Assembly: GCF_003610255.1 (NCBI RefSeq) | Contig: NZ_RAPS01000001.1 | Coordinates: 6,785,001 to 6,849,000, forward strand | Reading direction: 5' to 3' | Length of the DNA: 64,000 nucleotides | Source: Streptomyces sp. TLI_171 | GTDB lineage: Bacteria > Actinomycetota > Actinomycetes > Streptomycetales > Streptomycetaceae | Part shown: positions 1 through 8,804 of the stretch, in pieces | How the letters are laid out: each line of letters opens with the position of its first letter | Position numbering within the stretch: the first letter of the stretch is position 1 | The notes under the pieces: generated by a model | What the model saw: the letters and a program-made list of their open reading frames with translations, nothing else | The model's database searches: none | Told to the model about the DNA's origin: nothing | Made by a program: the position numbers and the translations under genes

Positions 1-1330
1 GGCCCCAGTGCTGCTCCACCCGCTCGCGCAGCGCCGCCGGCAGCGTCGCGTACCAGCGGCGGTAGTCGGCCGCCGGGATGCGCACCGGGTTGCGGGACAG
101 CTGGTCCTCCGTCAGCCACGCCTGGTCGTAGCCGCCCGCCTCGATCAGCGCGTGGATCAGCGCGTCGCCCTCGTGGCCGCCGTCGGTGTCGGTGTGCAGG
201 CCCGGCAGGCTGTCGCCCAGGTCCATGCCTTCCGCGCGCAGCCGCTCCAGCAGCCGGATCGCCGAGGCGGGGGTGTCCAGGCCGACCGCGTTGCCGACCC
301 GGGCGTGCTTGGTCGGGTACGCGGACAGCACCAGCGCGAGCCGGCGCTCGGCCGCCGGGGTGTGCCGCAGCAGGGCGTGCCGGACCGCGATGCCCGCGAC
401 CCGGGCCGCCCGCTCCGGATCCGCCGCGTACACGGTGAGCCCGTCCTCGTCGACCTCCTTGAAGGAGAACGGGACGGTGATCAGCCGGCCGTCGAACTCC
501 GGCACCGCGATCTGCGTCGCGGTGTCCAGCGGAGACAGGCCGTCGTCGCTGCCCTCCCACTGCTCCCGCGACCAGGTCAGGCACAGCGCCTGCATGATCG
601 GCCGGTCCAGCGCCGCCAACGCGCCCGCGTCCCACGCCTCTTCGTCGCCGCCGGCCTGCGCGTCGGCCGGGCGGGTGCCGCCCGCCGCGAGGACGGTGGT
701 CACGATCACGTCGGCCGCGCCGAGCTCCGCCAGCAGTTCGGGCTCGGCGCCGCGCAGCGAGGCGCAGAAGTACGCCCGGGCCTGCGCGCCCCGGTCCTCG
801 ATCGCCCGGCAGAGCGTCTCCACGAACGCGGTGTTCCCGCTCATGTGGTGCGCCCGGTAGTACAGCACCGCGACGGTCGGGCCGCCGTCGGTGCGCGCGG
901 TGCGCTCCAGCGGCCCCCAGGCGGGCGCGGAGGCGGGCGGAGCGAAGCCGTGGCCGGTCAGCAGCACCGTGTCGGACAGGAAGGCGCCCAGCTCGGCCAG
1001 GTTCGCCGGGCCGCCGTGCGCCAGGTACGCGTGCGCCTCCGCGGCGATGCCCGCCGGCACCGTCGACAGCTCCATCAGCTGCGCGTCCGGCGCCTGTTCA
1101 CCCGTCAGCACCACCACCGGGCGCGGCCCGGCGAGCAGCGCGTCCAGGCCCTCCTGCCAGGCCCGGCGGCCGCCCAGCAGGCGCACCACCACCAGCTCGA
1201 CGCCCGCCAGCAGCTCCGGCAGCTCCTCGGGCGACAGGCGGGCCGGGTTCCCCAGCCGGAACGGCACCGGGCCGTCCGCCGCGCGGGCGCTCAGCAGGTC
1301 GGTGTCGGACGTCGACAGCAGCAGGATCAT
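1..1330 (-). CDS. cobN: Cobaltochelatase subunit CobN (N-terminal part, runs off the window)
   Basis: This is the N-terminal ~443 residues of the large ATP-dependent cobaltochelatase subunit, which inserts Co2+ into hydrogenobyrinic acid a,c-diamide with CobS/CobT or ChlID-type partners. The ATG at 1328-1330 begins MILLLSTSDTDLL. Typical CobN segments follow, including VAVLYYRAHHMSGNTAF and the VLSAYPTKHARVGNAVGLD region. The rest of the ~1200-residue protein lies beyond base 1. The upstream minus-strand leader holds a cobalamin riboswitch, so expression should fall when B12 is plentiful. The divergent neighbours are cobG, cobH and cobIJ. Identification is firm; only the 3' end is missing. 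Confidence 0.95.
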   Translation of the reverse strand, partial: MILLLSTSDTDLLSARAADGPVPFRLGNPARLSPEELPELLAGVELVVVRLLGGRRAWQEGLDALLAGPRPVVVLTGEQAPDAQLMELSTVPAGIAAEAHAYLAHGGPANLAELGAFLSDTVLLTGHGFAPPASAPAWGPLERTARTDGGPTVAVLYYRAHHMSGNTAFVETLCRAIEDRGAQARAYFCASLRGAEPELLAELGAADVIVTTVLAAGGTRPADAQAGGDEEAWDAGALAALDRPIMQALCLTWSREQWEGSDDGLSPLDTATQIAVPEFDGRLITVPFSFKEVDEDGLTVYAADPERAARVAGIAVRHALLRHTPAAERRLALVLSAYPTKHARVGNAVGLDTPASAIRLLERLRAEGMDLGDSLPGLHTDTDGGHEGDALIHALIEAGGYDQAWLTEDQLSRNPVRIPAADYRRWYATLPAALRERVEQHWG

Positions 1331-1477
1331 GCGGAAGCCCTCCCGGGCGTCTCGGACGGCTCGGGCGGGCGCCCGGAGCGAGCGGGCGGGCAACGGTGCA
1401 GCGCGGCACGGGAGATGCGGAACGGCCCGGCGGACACGGGGCCCTCGGGCGCCCGACGGGACGCGGGCATGCGGCGG

Positions 1478-1680
1478 CGCATGGAACGGACCTTCCTCGG
1501 GGTCCTCGCCCCGGGCAGTGGAGGACGGCCGGAGTTCCTGGCTCCCGCGGCTCACTGAGCCGCGGTCACAGTGGCGGGACCGCACCGGATTCGCACCGGA
1601 CTTCCTCCGCTGTGCCGTCGCTGGCAGTGGACACCCCGCAGGGCGCCCGCCAGCATCGTACGGGGTGATCGGCCACCGGG
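1478..1680 (-). promoter_or_regulatory. Cobalamin riboswitch upstream of cobN
   Basis: On the minus strand, 1568-1606 reads GGAAGTCCGGTGCGAATCC followed by GGTGCGGTCCCGCCACTGT, the conserved core of the cobalamin riboswitch. A hairpin with GCGGCTCA/TGAGCCGC arms follows at 1549-1565. The B12-box-like GAGCCAGGAACTCC lies around 1531-1545. The outer limits are approximate. It sits ~150 nt before the cobN start, as expected for a translational or attenuation switch. Confidence 0.9.
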
Positions 1681-1811
1681 GGAGTGTGACCTGCGACGCT
1701 GACCGAAACCCGATCGTCCCCGCCCGGTGACCCGTCCTGAACTGGGCAATCGTCGACCGGGCCGGGCCGGGGTGTGACGCAACAGGCGGTAGCGGCCCGG
1801 TGCCCGATGGG

Positions 1812-1817
1812 TATGCT
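1812..1817 (+). promoter_or_regulatory. -10 box of a probable leaderless cobG promoter
   Basis: TATGCT ends seven bases before the ATG at 1825. This is the spacing seen in streptomycete leaderless transcripts, and no Shine-Dalgarno sequence is present. No clear -35 is visible. It is used here to choose the cobG start over in-frame GTG/ATG codons at 1774, 1807 and 1813. Confidence 0.45.
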
Positions 1818-1824
1818 CGCCGCC

Positions 1825-3102
1825 ATGCCACCCACACCCGACGCCCCTGCGGCACCCTCCGTCGGGCCCGACCGAGGCCGCGCCGACGCCTGCCCCGGCG
1901 CGCTCCGCCTGCACCTTGCCGAGGACGGCCACCTGGCCCGACTCCGGCTGCCCGGTGGCTACTTGACGTACCGTCAACTTCTTGCGACGGCAGACGCGGC
2001 GGACGCCCTCGGCGACGGCGAGCTGGAGATCACCTCGCGCGGCAACCTCCAGCTGCGCGGCCTCGCCGACAGCTGCGCCGGCGAGCTCGCCGAACGGCTG
2101 CGCGCCGTCGGCCTGTTGCCCTCCGACACCCATGAGCGGATCCGCAACGTGGTCGCCTCGCCGCTGGCCGGCCTGGACGGGCGCGGCGGCGGGGGAGGCG
2201 AAGTTCCCGATTGGGTGGGCGAGTTGGACCACGCCCTGTGCGCGGCCCCGTGGGCGGCCGGACTGTCCGGCAAGTTCCTGTTCGCGCTCGACGACGGCCG
2301 CGGCGACGTCGCTGCGCTCAACGCCGATGTGACCTTGGTCGCAGTCGGCGGCGGCCGGGCCCTGCTGCGGCTCGGCCGCGCCCGGCGCGGCACTCCCGTC
2401 GACGCGCCCGTCTCCGCCGCGCTCGACGCCGCCCGCCAGTTCCTGGAACTGGCCGGCGGCCGGGCCTGGCACCTGCGCGAGGTCCAGGACGAACTGCCCG
2501 AGGGCGACACGCCGCTGCCGCCGTTCCCCGGGGAGCGGCCCGTCCTCGGCGCGATCGGCCCGGCCGGGCAGGGTCCCGGTCGGGGTGGCAGCACGGCCGG
2601 TCAGGGCGCCGGCCCGGGGGGTGTGTCGGTCGGCCTGCGGTTCGGCCGGGCGAGCAGCGCGCAGTGGCGGCTGCTGGCGCAGGCCCTCGGCGAGGACCCC
2701 GCGGCAGCGGTGCGGCTGACGCCCTGGCGGGGCGTCGTGGTGCCCGGCGCGGGCGCCGACCGGGTGCCGCAGCTGGCCGCGGCCGGGTTCCGGGTGGAGT
2801 CCGGCGGCCCCTGGGATGGCGTCACCGCCTGCACCGGACTGCCCGGCTGCGGAAAAGCGCTGGCCGACGTCCGTGCCCAGGCGACCCGCGCGGTCACCAC
2901 CGCGCCCGCCGCGGGCCTGCCCGTGCACTGGTCGGGCTGCGAGCGCCGGTGCGGACACCCCGCCGGCCGCTGGGTGGACGTCCTGGCCACCGCGACCGGA
3001 CACCGCGTCACGGTGGACGGCGTCACCCGCGAGACAACCGAGAACGAGACCGCCGAGGCAGTGGCCGAGGCGCGCGAAGCCGACCGGCGGAGGACCGAAT
3101 GA
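1825..3102 (+). CDS. cobG: Precorrin-3B synthase CobG (sulfite/nitrite-reductase-like)
   Basis: CobG is the O2-dependent enzyme that converts precorrin-3A to precorrin-3B before ring contraction. The 425-residue product has two nitrite/sulfite-reductase ferredoxin-like halves: [13 protein letters not shown] near residue 75 and [16 protein letters not shown] in the second half. The siroheme/4Fe-4S cysteines follow as [11 protein letters not shown] and [12 protein letters not shown]. The chosen start lies just after a TATGCT box. The gene overlaps cobH by ATGA, so the two are probably translationally coupled. A glycine-rich low-complexity insert ([17 protein letters not shown]) lies between the halves. 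Confidence 0.93.
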   Translation: MPPTPDAPAAPSVGPDRGRADACPGALRLHLAEDGHLARLRLPGGYLTYRQLLATADAADALGDGELEITSRGNLQLRGLADSCAGELAERLRAVGLLPSDTHERIRNVVASPLAGLDGRGGGGGEVPDWVGELDHALCAAPWAAGLSGKFLFALDDGRGDVAALNADVTLVAVGGGRALLRLGRARRGTPVDAPVSAALDAARQFLELAGGRAWHLREVQDELPEGDTPLPPFPGERPVLGAIGPAGQGPGRGGSTAGQGAGPGGVSVGLRFGRASSAQWRLLAQALGEDPAAAVRLTPWRGVVVPGAGADRVPQLAAAGFRVESGGPWDGVTACTGLPGCGKALADVRAQATRAVTTAPAAGLPVHWSGCERRCGHPAGRWVDVLATATGHRVTVDGVTRETTENETAEAVAEAREADRRRTE

Positions 3103-3725
3103 TCGAGTACGAGAAGGACGGCGCGGCCATCTACCGCCAGTCCTTCGCCACCATCCGCGCCGAGGCGGACCTGGCCGGCCTGCCCGCCGACGTGGCCCGG
3201 GTCGCCGTCCGGATGATCCACGCCTGCGGCATGACCGACCTGGTCGACGACCTGCTCTGGTCACCGAACGCGGTCGCCGACGCCCGCCGCGCCCTGCACG
3301 CCGGCGCGCCGATCCTGTGCGACGTCAACATGGTCGCCAGCGGCGTGACCCGCAAGCGGCTGCCCGCCGACAACGAGGTGATCTGCACCCTCACCGACCC
3401 GGCCGTCCCCGAACTCGCCCGCAGGATGGGCAACACCCGCAGCGCCGCCGCGATGGAGCTCTGGCTGCCCCGGCTGGAAGGCGCCGTGGTCGCCGTCGGC
3501 AACGCCCCCACCTCGCTGTTCCGGCTGCTGGAGCTGATCGAGGCCGGCGCGCCGCGCCCCGCCGCCGTGATCGGCGTCCCCGTCGGCTTCATCGGCGCCG
3601 CCGAGTCCAAGCAGGCCCTGGCCGAACACCCGTCCGGACTGGAGCACTTGGTGGTCCGGGGCCGCCGGGGCGGCAGCGCGATGGCCGCTGCCGCGATCAA
3701 CGCGATTGCGAGCGAAGAGGAATGA
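3099..3725 (+). CDS. cobH: Precorrin-8X methylmutase CobH/CbiC
   Basis: CobH moves the C-11 methyl group of precorrin-8X to C-12, giving hydrogenobyrinate. The 208-residue protein has the family's usual length. It shows [16 protein letters not shown], the [12 protein letters not shown] segment and a C-terminal [15 protein letters not shown], all typical of the single-domain methylmutase; the conserved active-site histidine is present in [10 protein letters not shown]. The ATG overlaps the cobG stop (ATGA at 3099-3102), and the stop overlaps the cobIJ ATG, so the three genes form one operon. Confidence 0.95.
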   Translation: MIEYEKDGAAIYRQSFATIRAEADLAGLPADVARVAVRMIHACGMTDLVDDLLWSPNAVADARRALHAGAPILCDVNMVASGVTRKRLPADNEVICTLTDPAVPELARRMGNTRSAAAMELWLPRLEGAVVAVGNAPTSLFRLLELIEAGAPRPAAVIGVPVGFIGAAESKQALAEHPSGLEHLVVRGRRGGSAMAAAAINAIASEEE

Positions 3726-5341
3726 CGGACACCCAGGACCTTTCGACCGCGGGCGGCTCCGAGGACCGCTCGGACCGCTCGGACGGCACCGGCCGCACCG
3801 GCCGCACCGGCCGCACCGGCCGGCTGTACGGCGTCGGCGTCGGGCCGGGCGACCCGTCGCTGGTGACGGTGCGGGCCGCCGAGCTGATCGGCAAGGCCGA
3901 CGTGGTCGCCTACCACTGCGCCCGGCACGGCCGCTCGCACGCCCGGGCGATCGCCGAGCGCTACCTGACCGGCGGTCAGATAGAAGAGCGGCTGATGTAC
4001 CCGGTCACCGTGGAGACCACCGACCACCCCGGCGGCTACCGCGGCGCCCTCGACGACTTCTACCAGGAGGCGTCCGAACGGCTCGCCGCGCACCTCGACG
4101 CCGGCCGCGACGTGGTCGTGCTCGCCGAGGGCGACCCGCTGTTCTACGGCTCCTACCAGCACATGCACAAGCGCCTCGCGCACCGCTACCCCACCGAGGT
4201 GGTGCCGGGCGTCACCTCGATCAGCGCCGCCGCCGCCCGCCTCGGCGCCCCGCTGGTGGAGGCCGAGGAAGTCCTGACGATCATTCCGGGCACCCTGCCG
4301 GAGGAGGAGTTGACGGCCCGCCTGGCCTCCACCGACTCCGCCGTCGTCATGAAGCTCGGCCGGACCTTCCCCGCCGTGCGCCGCGCCCTGGAGCGCACCG
4401 GCCGCCTCGACGAGGCCCGGTACGTGGAACGCGCCACCATGGACGGCGAGCGCACCGGCGCCCTCGCCGGGATCGACCCGGAGAGCGTGCCCTACTTCTC
4501 CGTCGCCGTGCTGCCCAGCCGGGTCGCCGCACTGGACTCCGCCGGGCAGCCCTTCGGTGCTCCGGCCGGACCGGACGGCGAACCGGACGGGCCCGGCGAG
4601 GTGGTGGTGGTCGGCACCGGACCGGCCGGCCCGCTGTGGCTGACCCCCGAGGCACGCGGCGCGCTCGCCGGCGCCACCGACCTGGTCGGCTACACCACCT
4701 ACCTGGACCGGGTGCCGGTCCGGCCCGGGCAGCTCCGGCACGGCTCCGACAACAAGGTGGAGGGCGTCCGCGCCGAGTTCGCCCTGGAGCTGGCGCGCCG
4801 CGGCCGCCGGGTCGCGGTGGTCTCCTCCGGCGACCCGGGCGTGTTCGCGATGGCCACCGCCGTGCTGGAGGCCGCCTGCGAGGACCCCTACCGGGACGTC
4901 CCCGTGCGGGTGCTGCCCGGCATGACCGCCGCGCACGCCGCAGCCTCCCGGGCCGGTGCGCCGCTCGGGCACGACTACGCGGTGATATCGCTCTCCGACC
5001 GGCTCAAGCCCTGGGAGGTGATCGCCCGTCGGCTGCGCGCGGCGGCCGAGGCCGACCTGGTCCTCGCGCTGTACAACCCGGGCTCCAAGTCGCGTACCAC
5101 GCAGGTCGGTTCGGCCCGGGACCTGCTGCTGGAGTACCGCGACCCGGCGACGCCGGTGGTGCTGGCGCGCGACGTCGGCGGCCCGACCGAGCGGGTCCGC
5201 ACGGTGCGGCTCGGCGCGCTGGACCCGGCCGAGGTCGACATGCGCACCCTGCTGCTGATCGGCTCCACCCAGACCCGCTGGGTGCGGCGCGGCGGCGACG
5301 AAGAGGTGGTGTGGACGCCGCGCCGCTACCCCGAGGAGTAG
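3722..5341 (+). CDS. cobIJ: Bifunctional CobI-CobJ: precorrin-2 C20- and precorrin-3B C17-methyltransferase
   Basis: This natural fusion joins two SAM-dependent tetrapyrrole methylases. The first (from [14 protein letters not shown], ~residue 34) is CobI, which methylates C-20. The second (from [16 protein letters not shown], ~residue 294) is CobJ, which methylates C-17 with ring contraction. Both carry the expected [11 protein letters not shown] and [11 protein letters not shown] motifs. Length is 539 residues. The start ATG overlaps the cobH stop. Residues 1-33 are an acidic/Thr-Gly-Arg tail with four TGR repeats and are probably disordered. Confidence 0.95.
   Translation: MTDTQDLSTAGGSEDRSDRSDGTGRTGRTGRTGRLYGVGVGPGDPSLVTVRAAELIGKADVVAYHCARHGRSHARAIAERYLTGGQIEERLMYPVTVETTDHPGGYRGALDDFYQEASERLAAHLDAGRDVVVLAEGDPLFYGSYQHMHKRLAHRYPTEVVPGVTSISAAAARLGAPLVEAEEVLTIIPGTLPEEELTARLASTDSAVVMKLGRTFPAVRRALERTGRLDEARYVERATMDGERTGALAGIDPESVPYFSVAVLPSRVAALDSAGQPFGAPAGPDGEPDGPGEVVVVGTGPAGPLWLTPEARGALAGATDLVGYTTYLDRVPVRPGQLRHGSDNKVEGVRAEFALELARRGRRVAVVSSGDPGVFAMATAVLEAACEDPYRDVPVRVLPGMTAAHAAASRAGAPLGHDYAVISLSDRLKPWEVIARRLRAAAEADLVLALYNPGSKSRTTQVGSARDLLLEYRDPATPVVLARDVGGPTERVRTVRLGALDPAEVDMRTLLLIGSTQTRWVRRGGDEEVVWTPRRYPEE
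3788..3823 (+). repeat. Four tandem 9-bp repeats inside cobIJ
   Basis: The unit ACCGGCCGC occurs four times in a row (last copy ACCGGCCGG) and encodes (Thr-Gly-Arg)x4 in the N-terminal tail of CobIJ. Unit length is a multiple of three, so copy-number change would keep the frame. Confidence 0.9.
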
Positions 5342-5352
5342 CCGACGGACCG

Positions 5353-6093
5353 TCAGGTGCTCAGCGCGCGCAGCCAGTCGACCGCCCCGGCGAGGTCCGG
5401 TGCGGTGCGGACGCCCTCCGGGGCCGACGGGCGCTGGACGACGACGACCGGCAGGCCGAGCTCGCGGGCGGCGGTCAGCTTGGGCGCGGTGGCGGCGCTG
5501 CCGCTGTCCTTGGTGACCAGCACCTCGATGCGGTGCGCGCGCAGCAGTTCGCGTTCGCCGTCCAGGGTGAACGGGCCGCGCTCCAGCAGGACTTCGGTCA
5601 CGGCGGGCATCGGCGGCACCGGAGCCTCGACCGAACGGGCCAGGAACCAGAGGCTGTTCAGGTGGGCGAAGGCGGCGATGCCCTGGCGTCCGGTGGTGAG
5701 GAACACCCGGGCGCCGAGGGCGGGCAGCGCGTCCGCGGCGGCGGCCAGGGTCGGCACCGGGTGCCAGCGGTCGCCGTCGGCGGCCTGCCAGCTGGGGCGG
5801 CGCAGCGCCAGCAGCGGGGTGCCGGTGTCGGCGGCGGCGATCGCCGCGTTGCGGCTGATGGTCTCGGCGAACGGGTGGGTGGCGTCCAGCAGGGCGTCCA
5901 CCCGGTGGGTGCGCAGCCAGCCGGCGAGGCCGCTCGGGCCGCCGAACCCGCCGACCCTGATCTCCCCCGCGGGCAGCCGGGGCTGGGCGACCCGCCCCGC
6001 CAGCGAGCTGGTCACCCGCAGCGCCGGGTCGCCCGCCAGCAGGTCGGCCAGCCGGCGGGCCTCGCTGGTGCCGCCGAGGATCAGGACGTGCAT
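5353..6093 (-). CDS. cobK: Precorrin-6A reductase CobK
   Basis: CobK is the NADPH-dependent reductase that converts precorrin-6A to precorrin-6B. The 246-residue protein starts MHVLILGGTSEARRLA, the family's GGTxEa nucleotide-binding start. It continues with ALLDATHPFAETISRNA, LTTGRQGIAAF and VTKDSGSAATAPKL, all signatures of CobK/CbiJ. It lies opposite to cobIJ and converges on it with an 11-bp gap, and diverges from cbiD across a 12-bp repeat tract. Confidence 0.95.
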   Translation of the reverse strand: MHVLILGGTSEARRLADLLAGDPALRVTSSLAGRVAQPRLPAGEIRVGGFGGPSGLAGWLRTHRVDALLDATHPFAETISRNAAIAAADTGTPLLALRRPSWQAADGDRWHPVPTLAAAADALPALGARVFLTTGRQGIAAFAHLNSLWFLARSVEAPVPPMPAVTEVLLERGPFTLDGERELLRAHRIEVLVTKDSGSAATAPKLTAARELGLPVVVVQRPSAPEGVRTAPDLAGAVDWLRALST

Positions 6094-6216
6094 GCGGGCT
6101 CCCGGGGCCGGGTGGGACGGTTGCGGACCGGTCCACCCTAACCGGGCACCCGGTGGCCCCGGCCAGGGAGCGGCGGCGGGCGGACGGGCAGGATCGTGGA
6201 ACGGCCGCCGAACAGC

Positions 6217-6264
6217 GGCGGACGAGTCGGCGGACGAGTCGTCGGAAGGGTCGTCGGAAGTGTC
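6217..6264 (+). repeat. Four 12-bp tandem repeats between cobK and cbiD
   Basis: GGCGGACGAGTC occurs twice (6217-6240), followed by two related units GTCGGAAGGGTC and GTCGGAAGTGTC (6241-6264). The tract lies just upstream of the cbiD ribosome-binding site in the cobK/cbiD divergent region. Translating through it from the in-frame ATG at 6196 would add a repetitive Val-Gly-Arg leader, which argues for the later cbiD start. Confidence 0.8.
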
Positions 6265-6282
6265 GTGGGGAGAGGAGCGAGG

Positions 6283-7395
6283 GTGAGCGGCGGGCGCGCG
6301 GGGCAGTTGCGCAGCAGTGGATTGCGGCCGGGGTGGACGACGGGGGCGTGCGCGACGGCGGCCACCAAGGCGGCCTACACGGCGCTGCTCGGCGGGGCCT
6401 TCCCGGATCCGGTGGAGATCGCCTTGCCGCGCGGCGAGCGGCCCGCGTTCGCGCTGGCGGTCGAGGAGTTGGGGCCGGGCCGGGCGACGGCCGGGGTGGT
6501 GAAGGACGCCGGGGACGACCCCGACGTGACGCACGGCGCGCTGGTGCGGGCCACGGTGCGGGCGGGCGCGCCCGGCAGCGGCGTGGTGTTCCGGGCGGGT
6601 CCCGGAGTGGGCACCGTCACCAAGCCGGGCCTGCCGCTGCCGGTCGGGGAGCCCGCCGTCAACCCGGTGCCCCGGCAGCTGATGCGGGCGGCGATCGCGG
6701 AGGTGGCGCGGGAGTTCGGGGCGTCCGGCGACGTGGAGGTGGAGCTGTCGGTGGACGGCGGCGAGGAGTTGGCCCGCCGGACCTGGAACCCGCGGCTGGG
6801 CATCCTCGGCGGCCTGTCGATCCTCGGCACCACCGGCATCGTCGTCCCGTACTCCTGCTCGGCGTGGATCGACTCGATCCGCCGCGGCATCGACGTGGCC
6901 CGCGCCGCCGGGCACACCCATGTCGCGGGCGCGACCGGGTCGACGTCGGAGAGGGTCGCCGTCGCCGAGTACGGGCTGCCGGAGGACGCGCTGCTCGACA
7001 TGGGCGACTTCGCGGGAGCCGTCCTCAAGTACCTGCGCAGACACCCGATCGCGCGGCTCACCGTCTGCGGCGGCTTCGCCAAGCTGTCCAAGCTCGCGGC
7101 CGGGCACCTCGACCTGCACTCGGGCCGCTCGCAGGTCGACAAGCCGTTCCTCGCCGGACTGGCCCGTGGAGCGGGCGCCGACGAGGAGCTGGCCCGGCGG
7201 GTCGAGGGCGCCAACACCGCGCTGGAAGCAGTGCAGTCGTGCGCGGCGGCGGGCGTCCCGCTCGGCGACGCGGTGGCCGAGCGGGCCCGGGCCGCCGCGC
7301 TGGAGGTGCTGCGCGGCGCGCCCGTCGCGGTCGACGTGATCTGCATCGACCGCGCGGGCACGATCGTCGGGCGAGCCGCGCCGGCCGGCCCCTGA
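6283..7395 (+). CDS. cbiD: Cobalt-precorrin-5B C1-methyltransferase CbiD
   Basis: CbiD methylates C-1 of the corrin ring with loss of the C-20 two-carbon unit. The sequence shows LRPGWTTGACATAATKAAY, AGPGVGTVTKPGLPLPVG and GILGGLSILGTTGIV, the conserved blocks of the family. The GTG at 6283 is chosen because GGAG-rich sequence (6271-6282) precedes it directly. The in-frame ATG at 6196 would read through the 12-bp repeats. The product is 370 residues. A CbiD rather than CobF beside the O2-dependent CobG makes this a mixed-type pathway. Confidence 0.93.
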   Translation: MSGGRAGQLRSSGLRPGWTTGACATAATKAAYTALLGGAFPDPVEIALPRGERPAFALAVEELGPGRATAGVVKDAGDDPDVTHGALVRATVRAGAPGSGVVFRAGPGVGTVTKPGLPLPVGEPAVNPVPRQLMRAAIAEVAREFGASGDVEVELSVDGGEELARRTWNPRLGILGGLSILGTTGIVVPYSCSAWIDSIRRGIDVARAAGHTHVAGATGSTSERVAVAEYGLPEDALLDMGDFAGAVLKYLRRHPIARLTVCGGFAKLSKLAAGHLDLHSGRSQVDKPFLAGLARGAGADEELARRVEGANTALEAVQSCAAAGVPLGDAVAERARAAALEVLRGAPVAVDVICIDRAGTIVGRAAPAGP

Positions 7396-7562
7396 CGGGC
7401 AGACCGGCGCGGGAGCCGACGACCCGTCAGGACGGATCCACCGACCCGCGTCGCGGCGGAAGCGGCGGACGCAGCCGCCCGGTGAACCGCGGGTGACGAG
7501 GCGTCGGGCGTCTTTCGAACTCGCGGTCGGCCGGGGCGGCGCGGTGCGGCGGGCACGCCGGC

Positions 7563-7591
7563 GCCCCCGGCCGGGAGGGTCGGCCGGGGGC
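7563..7591. terminator. Hairpin terminator between convergent cbiD and ridA
   Basis: GCCCCCGGCC (7563-7572) pairs perfectly with GGCCGGGGGC (7582-7591) across a 9-nt loop. It lies between the cbiD stop and the ridA stop, so it can serve both strands. The remaining cbiD-ridA gap (7396-7562) shows nothing else recognisable. Confidence 0.65.
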
Positions 7592-7605
7592 TGCGCGGGG
7601 CGGGA

Positions 7606-8016
7606 TCAGTCGGTGACCACGGCCTGGGCGTCGATCTCCACCAGCATCGGCTCCTGGGGGAGTTCGACGAAGACGGTGGTCCGGCACGGCTTCACGCCGC
7701 CGGGCCGGACGTTCTCCTCGATGAACTGGGCGTAGACCTCGTTCATCAGCGGGAAGTCCGCGCGCTTGGTCAGGTAGACGCGGAACATCACCACGTCCTC
7801 GATCGTGGCGCCGCCCGCCTCGACGATCGCCTTGACGTTCTCCAGGGTGCGGCGGGTCTGCGCCTTCACGTCGCCGTGGTACAGGTACTCGCCGGTGGCC
7901 GGGTCCTGCGGGCCCTGGCCGGAGACCTGCAGGATCGGGCCCTTGCGGACGCCCTGGGAGAACATCCAGGCCGGGGCCGGGGCGCCGTCGGTGCGGATCT
8001 CGGTCTTGTCGCTCAT
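7606..8016 (-). CDS. RidA/YjgF/Rid-family enamine/imine deaminase
   Basis: Rid proteins hydrolyse reactive 2-aminoacrylate-type enamines released by PLP dehydratases. The 136-residue product has the Rid fold blocks GPILQVSGQGP, TRRTLENVKAIVEAGG and a substrate-arginine region VKPCRTTVFVELP near the C-terminus. It lies 29 bp downstream of the iclR gene on the same strand, probably the last gene of kinase-iclR-ridA. The divergent arm encodes a PLP fold-III dehydratase, an obvious source of enamine, so a clean-up role in that pathway is inferred. Confidence 0.88.
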   Translation of the reverse strand: MSDKTEIRTDGAPAPAWMFSQGVRKGPILQVSGQGPQDPATGEYLYHGDVKAQTRRTLENVKAIVEAGGATIEDVVMFRVYLTKRADFPLMNEVYAQFIEENVRPGGVKPCRTTVFVELPQEPMLVEIDAQAVVTD

Positions 8017-8045
8017 GTGCGGTGCTCCAAAAAAGTGACGGTACG

Positions 8046-8804
8046 TCAGGACGGAAGGCCGCGCACGGGCAGGCCCGCGTCGGCGGAGATCGCCCGGGTG
8101 CAGGCGAGCAGCTGGGGGAGCAGTTCGAGGACCTGCTCGTAGCGCAGGACGACGTCCGGCACCGATATCGACGCGGCGGCCACCACCCGGCCGGAGGCGT
8201 CCCGGATCGGCGCGGCCACGCAGTTGATGAACGCCTCGTGCTCGGCGTGGTCCTGCGCCCAGCCCTGCGCGGCGACCTGCTCCAGCTCGGCGAGCAGGGC
8301 CTGCGGGCTGGTGATGGTGTTCGGGGTGTGCACGGTGAACTCGACGGTGTCCACCACCCGGCGGCGCTCCGTGGGCGGCAGGTCGGCCAGCAGCACCTTG
8401 GCGACCGCCGTGTTGTGCAGCGCCGCGCGCAGCCCGATCCGCGAGTACATCCGCACCGGGTGCCGCGAGTCGTACTTGTCGATGTAGACCACCTCGCCGC
8501 CCTCGTACGCGGCCAGGTGCACGGTCTGGCCGGTCGACGCGTTCAGTTCGGCGAGGTGCGGGGCCGCGGTGCGGCGGATGCCGCGCTGCTCCAGGGCGAG
8601 GCTGGACAGCGCGAACAGCCCGGCGCCGAGGTGGTAGCGGTACTGGCCGTCGCGGTAGACGAACCGCTCCTCCTCCAGGCTCTGCAGCAGCCGCAGCACG
8701 GTGGTCTTGTGCACGCCGATCAGGTCGGCCAGCTGGTCGAGGGAGCGTTCGCCCTCGCCGAGTTCGGCGAGCAGGCGCAGGGCGCGGGTGACGGTCTGGC
8801 TCAT
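8046..8804 (-). CDS. IclR-family transcriptional regulator
   Basis: The 252-residue protein has an N-terminal winged helix-turn-helix (SLDQLADLIGVHKTTVLRLL, about residues 21-40). A GAF-like ligand-binding domain follows, with the typical segments GQTVHLAAYEGGEVVYIDK and AASISVPDVVL. IclR relatives often control sugar-acid catabolism through KDG-like effectors. Its ATG overlaps the kinase stop (ATGA, 8801-8804). The best candidate operator is the palindrome at 10,110-10,139 between the two arms of this island. Effector identity is inferred only. Confidence 0.9.
   Translation of the reverse strand: MSQTVTRALRLLAELGEGERSLDQLADLIGVHKTTVLRLLQSLEEERFVYRDGQYRYHLGAGLFALSSLALEQRGIRRTAAPHLAELNASTGQTVHLAAYEGGEVVYIDKYDSRHPVRMYSRIGLRAALHNTAVAKVLLADLPPTERRRVVDTVEFTVHTPNTITSPQALLAELEQVAAQGWAQDHAEHEAFINCVAAPIRDASGRVVAAASISVPDVVLRYEQVLELLPQLLACTRAISADAGLPVRGLPS

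Noticed and set aside
3788-3823. CRISPR-like short repeats
   Set aside because: Contiguous 9-bp coding repeats without spacers; simple tandem expansion inside cobIJ.
3131-6136. 1001-codon open frame on the minus strand opposite cobH-cobIJ, continuing into cobK
   Set aside because: Low-complexity Arg/Ala/Pro/Gly translation antisense to well-identified cob genes; only its final part is near real CobK, which is in a different frame. Long shadow frames are expected at this GC content.
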